Below are positions 47,315 to 56,002 of a stretch of DNA of 64,000 bases, one piece after another. A program made the position numbers and the translations under genes. The notes below the pieces were generated by a model, which did no database searches, had not been told where the DNA came from, and saw nothing but the letters and a program-made list of their open reading frames with translations. Every line of letters begins with the position of its first letter. Position 1 is the stretch's first letter. Origin of the DNA: an uncultured Sutterella sp. Its GTDB lineage: Bacteria > Pseudomonadota > Gammaproteobacteria > Burkholderiales > Burkholderiaceae_F. The DNA lies in NCBI GenBank assembly GCA_900542805.1, contig UQOW01000009.1:4608-68607 (forward strand), read 5' to 3'.

Positions 47315-48913
47315 ATGCCATTGCCTTTTATTGAATCCGAAGTACGACGCCGTCGTACGTTTGCCATTATTTCGCATCCGGACGCCGGAAAAACAACATT
47401 AACGGAGAAATTGCTTCTTTTCGGAGGGGCGATTCAGCTTGCCGGAGCCGTCAAGGGGCGCAAAGCCGCTCGCCATGCCACCAGTGACTGGATGCAAGTC
47501 GAGCAACAACGCGGAATTTCCGTGACAAGTTCGGTGATGCAGTTCGAGTATGAAGGATACATCATCAATCTACTTGACACGCCGGGGCATGAAGACTTTT
47601 CCGAAGATACATACCGAGTTTTGACGGCCGTCGATTCGGCCGTGATGGTCATCGATGCGGCCAAGGGTGTCGAAGCGCAGACAATCAAACTCTTAAATGT
47701 TTGCCGCATGCGCAATACCCCGATTATCACGTTTATCAACAAGATGGACCGTGAGGTCAGAGATCCCCTTGACCTATTAGATGAAATCGAAAGCGTGCTA
47801 CATCTTTCGTGCGTTCCAATCACTTGGCCTATTGGCATGGGAAAATCGTTTCGCGGCGTTTTCTCGCTTCTTAAGAATCACTTGGTGCGGTTTGCCCCCG
47901 GGCAAGACCATTTGGGCGGACAAACCGAGCTGATCGAAGGACTGGACAATCCGCGACTTGACGCGCTCTATCCGATGGAAATCGGACAAGTGCGTGATTC
48001 CGTCGAACTGATTCAAGGTGCAAGCGAAGCCTTTGATTTGGAAAAATTCTTGTGCGCAGAGCAAAGCCCGGTTTTTTTCGGATCCGGAATTAATAATTTC
48101 GGCGTGAAAGACGTGCTAGAAGCACTCGTTCAATGGGCGCCTGCTCCGCTCGGCCGCGATGCCGGGGCTCGTCGCGTGGAACCGACGGAACCGGACTTTA
48201 CCGGGTTTGTCTTTAAGATTCAGGCCAATATGGACCCGCGTCATCGGGACCGCATTGCCTTCTTACGTGTGTGTTCCGGTAAGTATGAGCCCGGCATGAA
48301 AGTCGAGCACGTTCGTCTTGAACGAGAAATGAAGATACAAAATGCGCTGACATTTATGGCCAATGAGCGCATTCATATGCAGCACGCCTATGCCGGCGAC
48401 ATCATCGGTATTTATAACCACGGCCAGCTACACATCGGTGATACGCTCACCTGCGGGGAAAAGCTCGGATTTACGGGAATTCCGTACTTTGCTCCCGAAC
48501 TCTTTCGTTCGGCACGCGCCAAAGATCCTTTGAAAGGAAAGCAACTCCATCAGGGTCTTAAAGAACTCGGCGAGGAGGGCGCGATTCAGGTTTTCGAGGG
48601 AGAATTCGGTAACTTAATGCTCGGAGCCGTCGGTCCTTTACAATTTGAAATTGTGGCGCAACGATTGGCAACCGAATACCGTGTTGATGCCATTTATGAG
48701 GCAACGGACGTGTCAACGGCAAGGTGGCTTGTCTTCCCGGATGAGGAAACGCGTAAGCAGTTCTGTGCCGAGCAGGCATCGCGCCTTGCCAAAGACAGTG
48801 AGGGTAATACTTGCTATATGGCTACGTCTATCTATAACCTGCAGACAACGATGAAGCATTGGCCGCAAGTTCAGTTCAGAACCACGCGGGAACAAGGTCA
48901 AAAATTCGATTAA
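47315..48913 (+). CDS. prfC: Peptide chain release factor 3
   Basis: A 532-residue GTPase that recycles RF1 and RF2 from the ribosome after peptide release. The GTP-binding motifs are ISHPDAGKTTLTEKLL (G1), QQRGISVTSS (G2), LLDTPGHEDFSEDTYR (G3) and TFINKMDREVRDP (G4). The C-terminal domains contain FVFKIQANMDPRHRDRIAF and VGPLQFEIVAQRL. The length fits the family. It begins without a strong ribosome-binding site next to leader hairpins, and the aminotransferase gene follows after 17 bases. Confidence 0.97.
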   Translation: MPLPFIESEVRRRRTFAIISHPDAGKTTLTEKLLLFGGAIQLAGAVKGRKAARHATSDWMQVEQQRGISVTSSVMQFEYEGYIINLLDTPGHEDFSEDTYRVLTAVDSAVMVIDAAKGVEAQTIKLLNVCRMRNTPIITFINKMDREVRDPLDLLDEIESVLHLSCVPITWPIGMGKSFRGVFSLLKNHLVRFAPGQDHLGGQTELIEGLDNPRLDALYPMEIGQVRDSVELIQGASEAFDLEKFLCAEQSPVFFGSGINNFGVKDVLEALVQWAPAPLGRDAGARRVEPTEPDFTGFVFKIQANMDPRHRDRIAFLRVCSGKYEPGMKVEHVRLEREMKIQNALTFMANERIHMQHAYAGDIIGIYNHGQLHIGDTLTCGEKLGFTGIPYFAPELFRSARAKDPLKGKQLHQGLKELGEEGAIQVFEGEFGNLMLGAVGPLQFEIVAQRLATEYRVDAIYEATDVSTARWLVFPDEETRKQFCAEQASRLAKDSEGNTCYMATSIYNLQTTMKHWPQVQFRTTREQGQKFD

Positions 48914-48930
48914 CGGAGCGGGAGGCCCCT

Positions 48931-50130
48931 ATGACGGAAGTCTTTGCAAATGTTCAGGCAGCGGCGCCAGATGCCATTCTCGGTGTGACGGCTAAGTATC
49001 TGGCAGATTCTCGTCCCGAGAAAGTCAATCTCGGGGTCGGTCTGTATTTGGACGAAACAGGCAAGCCCAAAGTGCTCGATGTCGTGCGTCAAGAGCAAGA
49101 GGCATTGATTGAGGCGGGATTGCCCAATACGTACCTGCCGATTCGGGGTCTTGCCGCCTATCGAGAATTGACGCAAAAGATGGTTTTCGGCGAGCAAAGC
49201 GATGTGGTGCAGTCGGGACGCGCGTGTACGATTCAGGCCTTGGGCGGAACGGGAGCCATTAAGCTCGCGGCGGACTTCATGCGTAACGTATGCGGCGCAA
49301 CAATCGGTGCCTCGAGCGACCCGACGTGGGGTAACCACGACAGCATCATGCGTCTTGCCGGAATGAAGGTTCAAAAGTACCGTTACTACGATGCGGCGCA
49401 TTTTTGTGTGGACTTTCCCGGAATGCTCGAGGACGTGTCAAAGCTTCCTGCCGGGGCCATGCCGATTTTCCACTCGTGTTGCCACAATCCAACCGGGTAC
49501 GATTTAACCATCGAGCAGTGGGCTCAATTACTTGAGTTATGCCGGTCACACGGATTGGTTCCGCTTCTTGATATGGCGTATCAGGGCTTCCGCGACGGGC
49601 TTGATGCGGATGCGGCGGCCATTCGTCTTTTTGCCGAGTCGGACTTGAACTTCCTTGTGGCCACATCGTATTCAAAGAGTTTCGGTCTATACAGTGAACG
49701 TGTCGGGGCTCTGACGGTTGTCACCGGCTCGAAGAAACAGGCCGATGCGGTGACGACTCGAATCGAAGCACTGGCCCGTGCGAACTACTCCAATCCTCCG
49801 TCGTTCGGTAGTCGCATCGTGTCAGGCGTGCTCTCCGATCCGGCTAAGCGCGCGCGTTGGGAGGCCGAGCTTGCGGCCATGCGTGACCGAATTCGCGCGA
49901 TGCGACATGCTTTGGCTCAAGAAACGGAAAAGATCGGTGCCAAGCGCGACTTTAGTTTTGTCACGCGACAGGGAGGAATGTTCTCCTTTACGGGCTTTAC
50001 GCCCGAGCAGATGGCCCGCCTGGCAACGGAGTTCGGCATCTATGCCGTGCGAAACGGTCGTGTCTGCATTTGCGGACTGAATACGTCGAACGTGGCGTAC
50101 GTAGCTCAGGCCTTTGCTGCCGTTCTTTAA
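48931..50130 (+). CDS. Aromatic amino acid / aspartate aminotransferase
   Basis: A 399-residue PLP-dependent class I aminotransferase close to TyrB/AspC. It has KVNLGVGLYLDETGKP at the start, the tyrosine-like TYLPIRGLAAYRELTQ, HSCCHNPTGYDLT, LLDMAYQGFRDGLDADA and the PLP lysine in VATSYSKSFGLYSERVGAL. The C-terminal FAVxNGRxCICGLN-like region holds the Arg for the substrate carboxylate. Either aspartate, tyrosine or phenylalanine could be the amino donor. The start follows GGGAGG. Confidence 0.9.
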   Translation: MTEVFANVQAAAPDAILGVTAKYLADSRPEKVNLGVGLYLDETGKPKVLDVVRQEQEALIEAGLPNTYLPIRGLAAYRELTQKMVFGEQSDVVQSGRACTIQALGGTGAIKLAADFMRNVCGATIGASSDPTWGNHDSIMRLAGMKVQKYRYYDAAHFCVDFPGMLEDVSKLPAGAMPIFHSCCHNPTGYDLTIEQWAQLLELCRSHGLVPLLDMAYQGFRDGLDADAAAIRLFAESDLNFLVATSYSKSFGLYSERVGALTVVTGSKKQADAVTTRIEALARANYSNPPSFGSRIVSGVLSDPAKRARWEAELAAMRDRIRAMRHALAQETEKIGAKRDFSFVTRQGGMFSFTGFTPEQMARLATEFGIYAVRNGRVCICGLNTSNVAYVAQAFAAVL

Positions 50131-50151
50131 CGAGGGAAAGGCACCGAAAGA

Positions 50152-51267
50152 TTAGAGCAACTCGAGGAACTTCTTGAGCATTAAAGAACGTTCCTCGACA
50201 GTGTCTAGGCGCAGGTATTCGTGGTCGGTATGGTAACCGCCGCCTGAAGGACCGCAGCCGTCGATGACCGGGGTTCCCATCAAGGCCAAGTTGTTGCCGT
50301 CCGAGGCGCCCCCGGCCTCGACAAATTCCGCCGTAAAGCCCACTTCTCGGGCTGCGTCGGATATTTTTTCGACCAAGGCCTTTGTGGCATCGGAAAAGGG
50401 CATCGCCGCTTTAAACGTATTTTGTTCAAACGTCGTCACGATATCCTCGCCCCAGTTGCGAGCGGCAAGTTCCTTTAGGGCGGCTTTCTGGCGTTGTTGC
50501 TCCTCATTGGTCCAGTAGCGGGTATCGAATTCCACATAGGCATTTTCCGGAATGACGTTACTGACGGTCCCCGAGTGCATGATGCCGGCCGTGATGGTCG
50601 AGCCGTTCTTAAAGTCATTGAGTTTGTCCGCTTCCAGGACAAAACGTGCGGCGGCTAAAAGCGCACTGCGACCCTCCTCCGGATTGTTGCCGGCATGGGC
50701 GGCGCGCCCCGTGAATTTCACCGTATAGATGGAAATCCCCTTGCGTGCACGCACGAGTTCTCCGTTAGGGCGAGCAGCCTCACAGACGAGAGCGCAGTCG
50801 GATTTTTCGCCGAGTGCGGAAAGCCACGAGTCGGAGAAAAGCGAACCGGTTTCTTCGTCCGGGTTGTAAGCAACAGCAATGGAAAGGCGTTCTATGTCTT
50901 CGGGACGAGCCATCTTCAAGGCATAAAAGATGGAAAGAACACCGGCTTTGCAATCGGCGCATCCTGGACCTCGCGCTAAAAAACCCTCGATGGAAAACGG
51001 ACGTGCAGCGGCTGTTCCGTCCGGAAACACCGTATCGAGGTGTGCATTAAAAAGAACGTCGTAACGGGTGGCGTCAGGTTTGTTGCGGGCCAGAAGCCCG
51101 GCACCGACACGCGGTCCGAAATCGACGAGTTCGCACGTAAAGCCGATGGACTCAAAATGGTCTTTCATAATCTGCGCTGCACGCGTAACGCCGGCCGTAT
51201 TAGCTGTTCCGGCATCGAGGTTCACGAGCTCTCTGAGGTCTTCAATGTATTCTTTTAAAAAAGACAT
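50152..51267 (-). CDS. M20-family carboxypeptidase, glutamate carboxypeptidase (CPG2)-like
   Basis: A 371-residue zinc peptidase. Motifs are LFNAHLDTVFPDG (His and Asp), GPGCADCKAG (bridging Asp), YNPDEETGS (Glu pair), AAHAGNNPEEGRSALLA of the lid domain and the final GYHTDHEYLRLD histidine. The GxxDCKxG and DEExGS spellings are those of carboxypeptidase G2-like enzymes that release C-terminal glutamate. The start follows GGAG. It diverges from gph with a 78-base gap; no signal peptide is seen, so it should be cytoplasmic. Confidence 0.87.
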   Translation of the reverse strand: MSFLKEYIEDLRELVNLDAGTANTAGVTRAAQIMKDHFESIGFTCELVDFGPRVGAGLLARNKPDATRYDVLFNAHLDTVFPDGTAAARPFSIEGFLARGPGCADCKAGVLSIFYALKMARPEDIERLSIAVAYNPDEETGSLFSDSWLSALGEKSDCALVCEAARPNGELVRARKGISIYTVKFTGRAAHAGNNPEEGRSALLAAARFVLEADKLNDFKNGSTITAGIMHSGTVSNVIPENAYVEFDTRYWTNEEQQRQKAALKELAARNWGEDIVTTFEQNTFKAAMPFSDATKALVEKISDAAREVGFTAEFVEAGGASDGNNLALMGTPVIDGCGPSGGGYHTDHEYLRLDTVEERSLMLKKFLELL

Positions 51268-51345
51268 CGGCGTCTCCGGGATAAATCGTCGGTGGGGTAA
51301 AGTTTAGAATTGAGCCACTCAAAATGGTGCTAATGAAGGAAACAA

Positions 51346-52032
51346 ATGCAAATCAAAGCGGTTTTATTTGACTTGGATGGTACGCTTATCGATACGATTC
51401 CCGATTTGACCTACGGGTTAAACCAAATGTTAAAGGGATTGGACAAGCCCCCGTTGACGACGGTACAGGTTTCGTCCATGGTCGGGCGCGGCGTTATCGA
51501 CCTGATGGAAAATGTGTTTCGAGCCAGCCGCCTTGCCGTGAGTAGTGATGCCATTCATAAGGCTATTTCCGTTTACTGCGACATCATGGTTCGAAGCGGA
51601 AGTTCGCATAGCACCGTGTTTCCCGATGTTTTCGAGAGTCTTGCCAGACTTAGAGCAAGTGGCATGAAGGTTGCCATCGTCACCAACAAACCGCGCAATA
51701 TGACCGAGGCCATCGTTCGGGAAAAAGACCTTGCCGGACGCGTCGACTGCGTGGTCGCAGCCGGCGATGCAGCGACCGTTAAGCCCCATCCGGAAATGCT
51801 CTGGTTTGCTTGCGATAAACTCGGTGTTGTGCGAAATGAGGCTGTTATGGTCGGCGACAGTTCCAATGATGCCTTTGCTGCACAAAGCGCCGGTATGCCG
51901 GTGTATTTGGTGACAACCGGCTATAACGGCAGTGAGCCGGTGGATTGCTGGGCAAAAGAAAATGGATTTAGCCGCGTGTTCGGGAGCATTCGGGAGGTGA
52001 CCGACAGCATCCTTAGTCAGCCGCAAGGTTAA
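51346..52032 (+). CDS. gph: Phosphoglycolate phosphatase (HAD family)
   Basis: A 228-residue HAD phosphatase that removes phosphate from 2-phosphoglycolate made in DNA repair. Motif I is LFDLDGTLIDTIPD, motif II TNKPRN, motif III Lys in KPHPEML and motif IV VGDSSNDAFAA. The cap domain lies between residues 15 and 90. AAGGAAA precedes the ATG. The last 20 bases overlap the convergent hydE gene. Other HAD substrates are possible. Confidence 0.85.
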   Translation: MQIKAVLFDLDGTLIDTIPDLTYGLNQMLKGLDKPPLTTVQVSSMVGRGVIDLMENVFRASRLAVSSDAIHKAISVYCDIMVRSGSSHSTVFPDVFESLARLRASGMKVAIVTNKPRNMTEAIVREKDLAGRVDCVVAAGDAATVKPHPEMLWFACDKLGVVRNEAVMVGDSSNDAFAAQSAGMPVYLVTTGYNGSEPVDCWAKENGFSRVFGSIREVTDSILSQPQG

Positions 52033-53137
52033 AGCGTTGACGAAAGTGGGCCGAAGACCCGAGACGGAACTTGGCAACGCGCCGACCGGTACTCTCGATG
52101 TCTTTTTCGAGGACGCTCAGAGGAACTTGCTCTTGTTCCGCGTCGGTTTTCTTGCGGTACAGCCGATAGTTGACGCGGGCGCGTGTCGGGGTCAGGTTCG
52201 GCATTACGACATTGCAACCGGCGCCGATTCCGAGAACGCGACCGCCTGGCACGAGCGATTCCAGAGCTGTTGCAGCCGCGATATTGCAGGTCGGAAACAT
52301 CAAGCGTGTGACGGCAAGCATGTTCAGTGTCAGCGTCAAAAGCTGTGTTTTTTCCATCATGCCTTCGGCGTGCATATCGCCGTCTTCGCTTTCAATGTAC
52401 GGCCCCATGCCGAACATGTCGGCATCGATGCGCTCAAAGGCCCTCAAATCGGCGATAAGGTCCTCGATGGTTTGTCCCGGAATGCCGATTATGACGCCCG
52501 TGCCGACTTGGTATCCTGTCCGGCGCAAGTCCGATAGGGCCATATACCGTTCGATTAAGGTTTTTCGGCGAGAACCATGACCGTGAATTCTCTCAAATAG
52601 CTTCGGATTACTCGTTTCAAGGCGCAGCAAATACCGAAGCGCAGTTCGGTTGCCGGAGGCCTTTGCCCAATACTCATAGGTTTCGCGGGATTGCTCTCCG
52701 AAAGAAAGCGTAAATCCGCACCCATTTTGAATGCCCATTGAAAGACTTAAGGCATGCAAATCGCGTAAAACATCGGCAATAAATTCGACGAACCGCGCAT
52801 CGTCGCGTTCTCCGCTTTGTAAGGCAAGCGAGTAGTACCCGGCGCGAAAACTGCGTTCGGCAGCCTGAAGGATCTCTTCTTTTGTGAGCGTATAGCGCGT
52901 CAACGTGTGATTGCTCTTACGGATTCCGCAATACCGGCAGTCGTAGACGCAAAGATTACTTACCTCAATTAAACCGCGCATATAAACGGCATTGCCGAGG
53001 ACGGCTTCGGTTCTTTTGTAGGCCTCGCCATAAAGTGCTCGGCATTCGGTCGGCTCTTGTAAGGTAAGTAACAGCGCAAGATCGCTATCGGTAAATACAG
53101 TCTTCCCGAGTAAAGCTATTAAGGCTGGCGTTGTCAT
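52013..53137 (-). CDS. hydE: [FeFe]-hydrogenase maturase HydE (radical SAM)
   Basis: A 374-residue radical SAM enzyme that helps build the diiron subcluster of [FeFe]-hydrogenase. The SAM cluster motif is CVYDCRYCGIR (Cys63, Cys67, Cys70). HydE-like stretches follow: RAGYYSLALQSGERDD, RYLLRLETSNPKLFERIHG, GVIIGIPGQTIEDLIADL, MGPYIESEDGDM and the late GCNVVMPNLTP. It overlaps hydF by 4 bases. BioB and ThiH are related families, but gene context and these motifs fit HydE. No hydrogenase catalytic subunit or HydG is in the window. Confidence 0.93.
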   Translation of the reverse strand: MTTPALIALLGKTVFTDSDLALLLTLQEPTECRALYGEAYKRTEAVLGNAVYMRGLIEVSNLCVYDCRYCGIRKSNHTLTRYTLTKEEILQAAERSFRAGYYSLALQSGERDDARFVEFIADVLRDLHALSLSMGIQNGCGFTLSFGEQSRETYEYWAKASGNRTALRYLLRLETSNPKLFERIHGHGSRRKTLIERYMALSDLRRTGYQVGTGVIIGIPGQTIEDLIADLRAFERIDADMFGMGPYIESEDGDMHAEGMMEKTQLLTLTLNMLAVTRLMFPTCNIAAATALESLVPGGRVLGIGAGCNVVMPNLTPTRARVNYRLYRKKTDAEQEQVPLSVLEKDIESTGRRVAKFRLGSSAHFRQRFNLAAD

Positions 53138-54417
53138 GGGGCGAGCAATCCTTGTAAGCGAGCTTTTTCCTTGTTGTAGGCTTCAAGCGCCTGCGGGTGC
53201 AAACTTAAAGCACGCGTTAAAGCGCCTTGCAGAAAACTGATGGCGATTCCGTAATTTGTCATCGGAACGCTTTGTTCTTGGGAGGCGCGTAATCGAGCGA
53301 GCATATGACGGCGCGTGACGACACAGCCCCCGCATTGGATGATGATTTTGTACGGCGTTAAATCCGACGGGAAGTCTTTCCCGACAACAATGTCGGTTTC
53401 GATTGCTCCGCCGATTCTTTGTGCGAGCCAGCGCGGAATCTTCTTGCGTCCGATGTCATCGGGTTGCGGATGGTGCGAACAAGTTTCGCAAATCATGACG
53501 CGGTCGCCGGGCTTTAGCGTCGTAAGGGCCGCTGCACCGCGCGCTAACGCTGTTAAATCCGACTTCATAACGGACATTTCAATGGAAAACGTCGTTACGG
53601 GAATACTCTCGGGGACAACCTTCACCACGTTGCGAACCACTTGGCTGTCGGTCATGACAAACGCCGGTCGCGCCTTTAAAGAAGCGAGAATCTGAGCAAG
53701 GCGATTTTCTCGAACGACCACACATTGGGCATCGGCATCCAGGACGGAACGAACGGCTTGAACTTGCGGCAAGATCAAGCGTCCCTTCGGAGCGCCGGTA
53801 TCAATCGGTGTGACAAGAACGACCGTATCGCCCGGCTTGACAAGGCCGGAAAGAAAGTCCGGATCGGGCTCGTGAAGCGTCGATAAAACACGTACCATCA
53901 GAGCGCGCAAAGCCTCAACGCCGTCTCGGCTTTGTGCCGAGACTTCACAAAACGGGATCCCGAAAGATTGCGCGCGGATTCGAAACGACTCGGAGAGCGG
54001 AACCGAATCGATTTTGTTAAACACCAGGATGCTCGGCACGGATTGTTTGCGTGCCTTAGCAAGAAGGTCTGCTTCCGCATCTCCGAAGACATCGGCTGTT
54101 GTGACAATCAGAGCTAAATCCATCCAGGAAAAGACCGATTTGGAGCGCTCCGTGCGCTGCTCTCCGAGCGAGCCCGTGTCGTCGATACCTGCCGTATCGA
54201 TGAAAACAACCGGACCGAGCGGTGCAAACTCGGCCGCTTTTTCCACCGGGTCGGTCGTTGTTCCGGCAACGGGGCTGACAATCGAGATGTCCTGATTGAG
54301 AAGCGCATTCATCAGAGACGATTTGCCGGCATTGCGCTTGCCGAAAAGTCCGATGTGAAGACGCAATCCCTTCGGGGTTTCCGTACGCGGATTCATCTTT
54401 ATGGGAAATTCAGTCAT
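53134..54417 (-). CDS. hydF: [FeFe]-hydrogenase maturation GTPase HydF
   Basis: A 427-residue scaffold GTPase on which the H-cluster precursor is assembled. The GTPase domain has LFGKRNAGKSSLMNALL, VFIDTAGIDDTGSLGEQR and LVFNKID within about residues 1-170. The dimerisation and iron-sulfur domains follow. The cluster-binding part has ICETCSHHPQPDDIGRKKIP, with Cys313 and His315, and IIQCGGCVVTRRHML, with Cys362 and Cys365. The residue before Cys362 is Gln361 where many HydF proteins have His. It lies 20 bases after the HemN-like gene and overlaps hydE by 4. Confidence 0.93.
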   Translation of the reverse strand: MTEFPIKMNPRTETPKGLRLHIGLFGKRNAGKSSLMNALLNQDISIVSPVAGTTTDPVEKAAEFAPLGPVVFIDTAGIDDTGSLGEQRTERSKSVFSWMDLALIVTTADVFGDAEADLLAKARKQSVPSILVFNKIDSVPLSESFRIRAQSFGIPFCEVSAQSRDGVEALRALMVRVLSTLHEPDPDFLSGLVKPGDTVVLVTPIDTGAPKGRLILPQVQAVRSVLDADAQCVVVRENRLAQILASLKARPAFVMTDSQVVRNVVKVVPESIPVTTFSIEMSVMKSDLTALARGAAALTTLKPGDRVMICETCSHHPQPDDIGRKKIPRWLAQRIGGAIETDIVVGKDFPSDLTPYKIIIQCGGCVVTRRHMLARLRASQEQSVPMTNYGIAISFLQGALTRALSLHPQALEAYNKEKARLQGLLAP

Positions 54418-54437
54418 CGGAAAACTCCTCGGGTTCG

Positions 54438-55751
54438 TTACATATCAATTTCTCTGAGTGGTTTACGCAGTTCGGCACGCACGTTATCCATGCCCGAATA
54501 AAACGCCTTCATCATCACGAGGCCGAGGAATTTTCCGGTTTCCGTCACGATGATGCGATCTTTATTTTCCGGGTCGTCTTCAATGGCGCCAACAAGGCGT
54601 AGTGCAAGCATCTCTTTTAATAGTGCTGTATCCAAATTGACCCCGTAAACATCGCGGAAATATTTACGCGATAAGCGACCAGAGAAAACGCCGAGCATCA
54701 AGCGGTACTGCAAAACGGCGTGCTTGTCAAAGATTCGTTGCCGCTCAACGCCGGTTTTCCCGGCGGCGATGCGTTCGCCGTAGCGGCGCAGGCTGAATGT
54801 ATTGACGTACAGGTTGTTGTTCAAAAAACTAAATGCTCCGGAGCCGACTCCGAGATACTCGTCGTTATCGACAACGTACTCATCGATGCCCTCGTCGTGC
54901 GTACGACCGAACGTCCAACTTGTCAGTTGCCGGTATCTCGAGCCGAGTGTTTCCATGATAACGCGATACTGGTCGGCAAGTTCGTCTCCTTTGGCGGCAA
55001 TGGTCCCTTTGACGCTCTTTTTTGTCTGGCTTGTGACCATGAGCGGATAGGTCGTAATTTGGCGGGGATTTAACTGCATCAGCAGTTCCATGTCGCGGCG
55101 CAACATCTGAAGGTTTTGTCCGCGAAAACCGAAAATCATGTCGATGTTTGTCGTCGGAAAAAGCTCAAGTGCCTGCGCAAGGCGGTCGTAAATGACGGCA
55201 CCGGAACCGAACTTGTCGTACCGCTCTGTCATCTTCAAAATCGAATCATCAAAACTTTGCACGCCGATACTCATGCGGTCAACAAGTCCTTTCAGACGCT
55301 TGAAAGAGGGATCGGCAATTTGCAAGGGATCGGTCTCGCACGAAACTTCTTTAATGCCAGGAAAGAGTGTTTTCGCGTGCTCTAAGGTCTTTACGAGTTC
55401 TTCTTCGATAATCGTTGTCGTGCCGCCGCCGACATACAGGCCCGTAAAGTCGTATCCGAGATCTTTGACGTATTCCATTTCTTTGCGAAGATTCACGAAA
55501 TACGCACGTGCTGTGTGTTCTTTAAACAAAAACCGGTGGAACGTGCAATACGAGCACAAAGTTTTACAAAACGGCACATGCATGTACATCAGGTACTTGT
55601 GTCCGTCAATCGGAGCAGGCGGTCTATCGAGAATCACCGGATCGCATGTCAGATAGCGATTGATATAAAAATCCATGACGCGATCGGTGAGTCGAATCGC
55701 CCAGTTGGGAAGAAGTTTGCCGACGGTAGTTTGAGACGTGTTTCCTGCCAT
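54438..55751 (-). CDS. HemN/HemW-like radical SAM protein of unknown substrate
   Basis: A 437-residue radical SAM protein. The cluster motif is HVPFCKTLCSYCTFHRF (Cys62, Cys66, Cys69), followed by GLYVGGGTTTI, SIGVQSFDD and NIDMIFGFRGQ, the pattern of coproporphyrinogen oxidase-like and HemW proteins. It differs from HemN (CxxxCxxCxC), so coproporphyrinogen oxidation is doubtful. It is the first gene of an operon with hydF and hydE. Heme or another cofactor step, or a role in hydrogenase maturation, can be proposed. The start at 55751 gives the normal length; it lacks a strong ribosome-binding site. Confidence 0.8.
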   Translation of the reverse strand: MAGNTSQTTVGKLLPNWAIRLTDRVMDFYINRYLTCDPVILDRPPAPIDGHKYLMYMHVPFCKTLCSYCTFHRFLFKEHTARAYFVNLRKEMEYVKDLGYDFTGLYVGGGTTTIIEEELVKTLEHAKTLFPGIKEVSCETDPLQIADPSFKRLKGLVDRMSIGVQSFDDSILKMTERYDKFGSGAVIYDRLAQALELFPTTNIDMIFGFRGQNLQMLRRDMELLMQLNPRQITTYPLMVTSQTKKSVKGTIAAKGDELADQYRVIMETLGSRYRQLTSWTFGRTHDEGIDEYVVDNDEYLGVGSGAFSFLNNNLYVNTFSLRRYGERIAAGKTGVERQRIFDKHAVLQYRLMLGVFSGRLSRKYFRDVYGVNLDTALLKEMLALRLVGAIEDDPENKDRIIVTETGKFLGLVMMKAFYSGMDNVRAELRKPLREIDM

Positions 55752-55921
55752 AAGAATCTTATGTGTTTGTGGTCTATCGCACCCGTTTTGTTTCGGGGAT
55801 GCGGATGAAAAAGTCAAAGAAAAAAGGACGTGAAACAGGCGGAGCCTAAAGCTTTGTGCATGATAACCTTCAGGGGAAAACCTCTCAAGGACACGGGAGC
55901 TACGTTTACGAGTCCAAAGGC

Positions 55922-55960
55922 AAAAAGCCGGACCTGTCCGATAAGGGGACGAAGTCCGGC
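55922..55960 (-). terminator. Rho-independent terminator after the acyl-CoA synthetase gene
   Basis: On the minus strand, GCCGGAC (complement of 55954-55960) pairs with GTCCGGC (complement of 55927-55933), with extra pairing inside, and is followed by TTTTTG. It is about 45 bases after the acyl-CoA synthetase stop and upstream of the HemN-like gene. Confidence 0.75.
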
Positions 55961-56002
55961 CCGAACACGGCGCAAGCACGCAGTGCGTGCAAGCAGAGGA
56001 TG

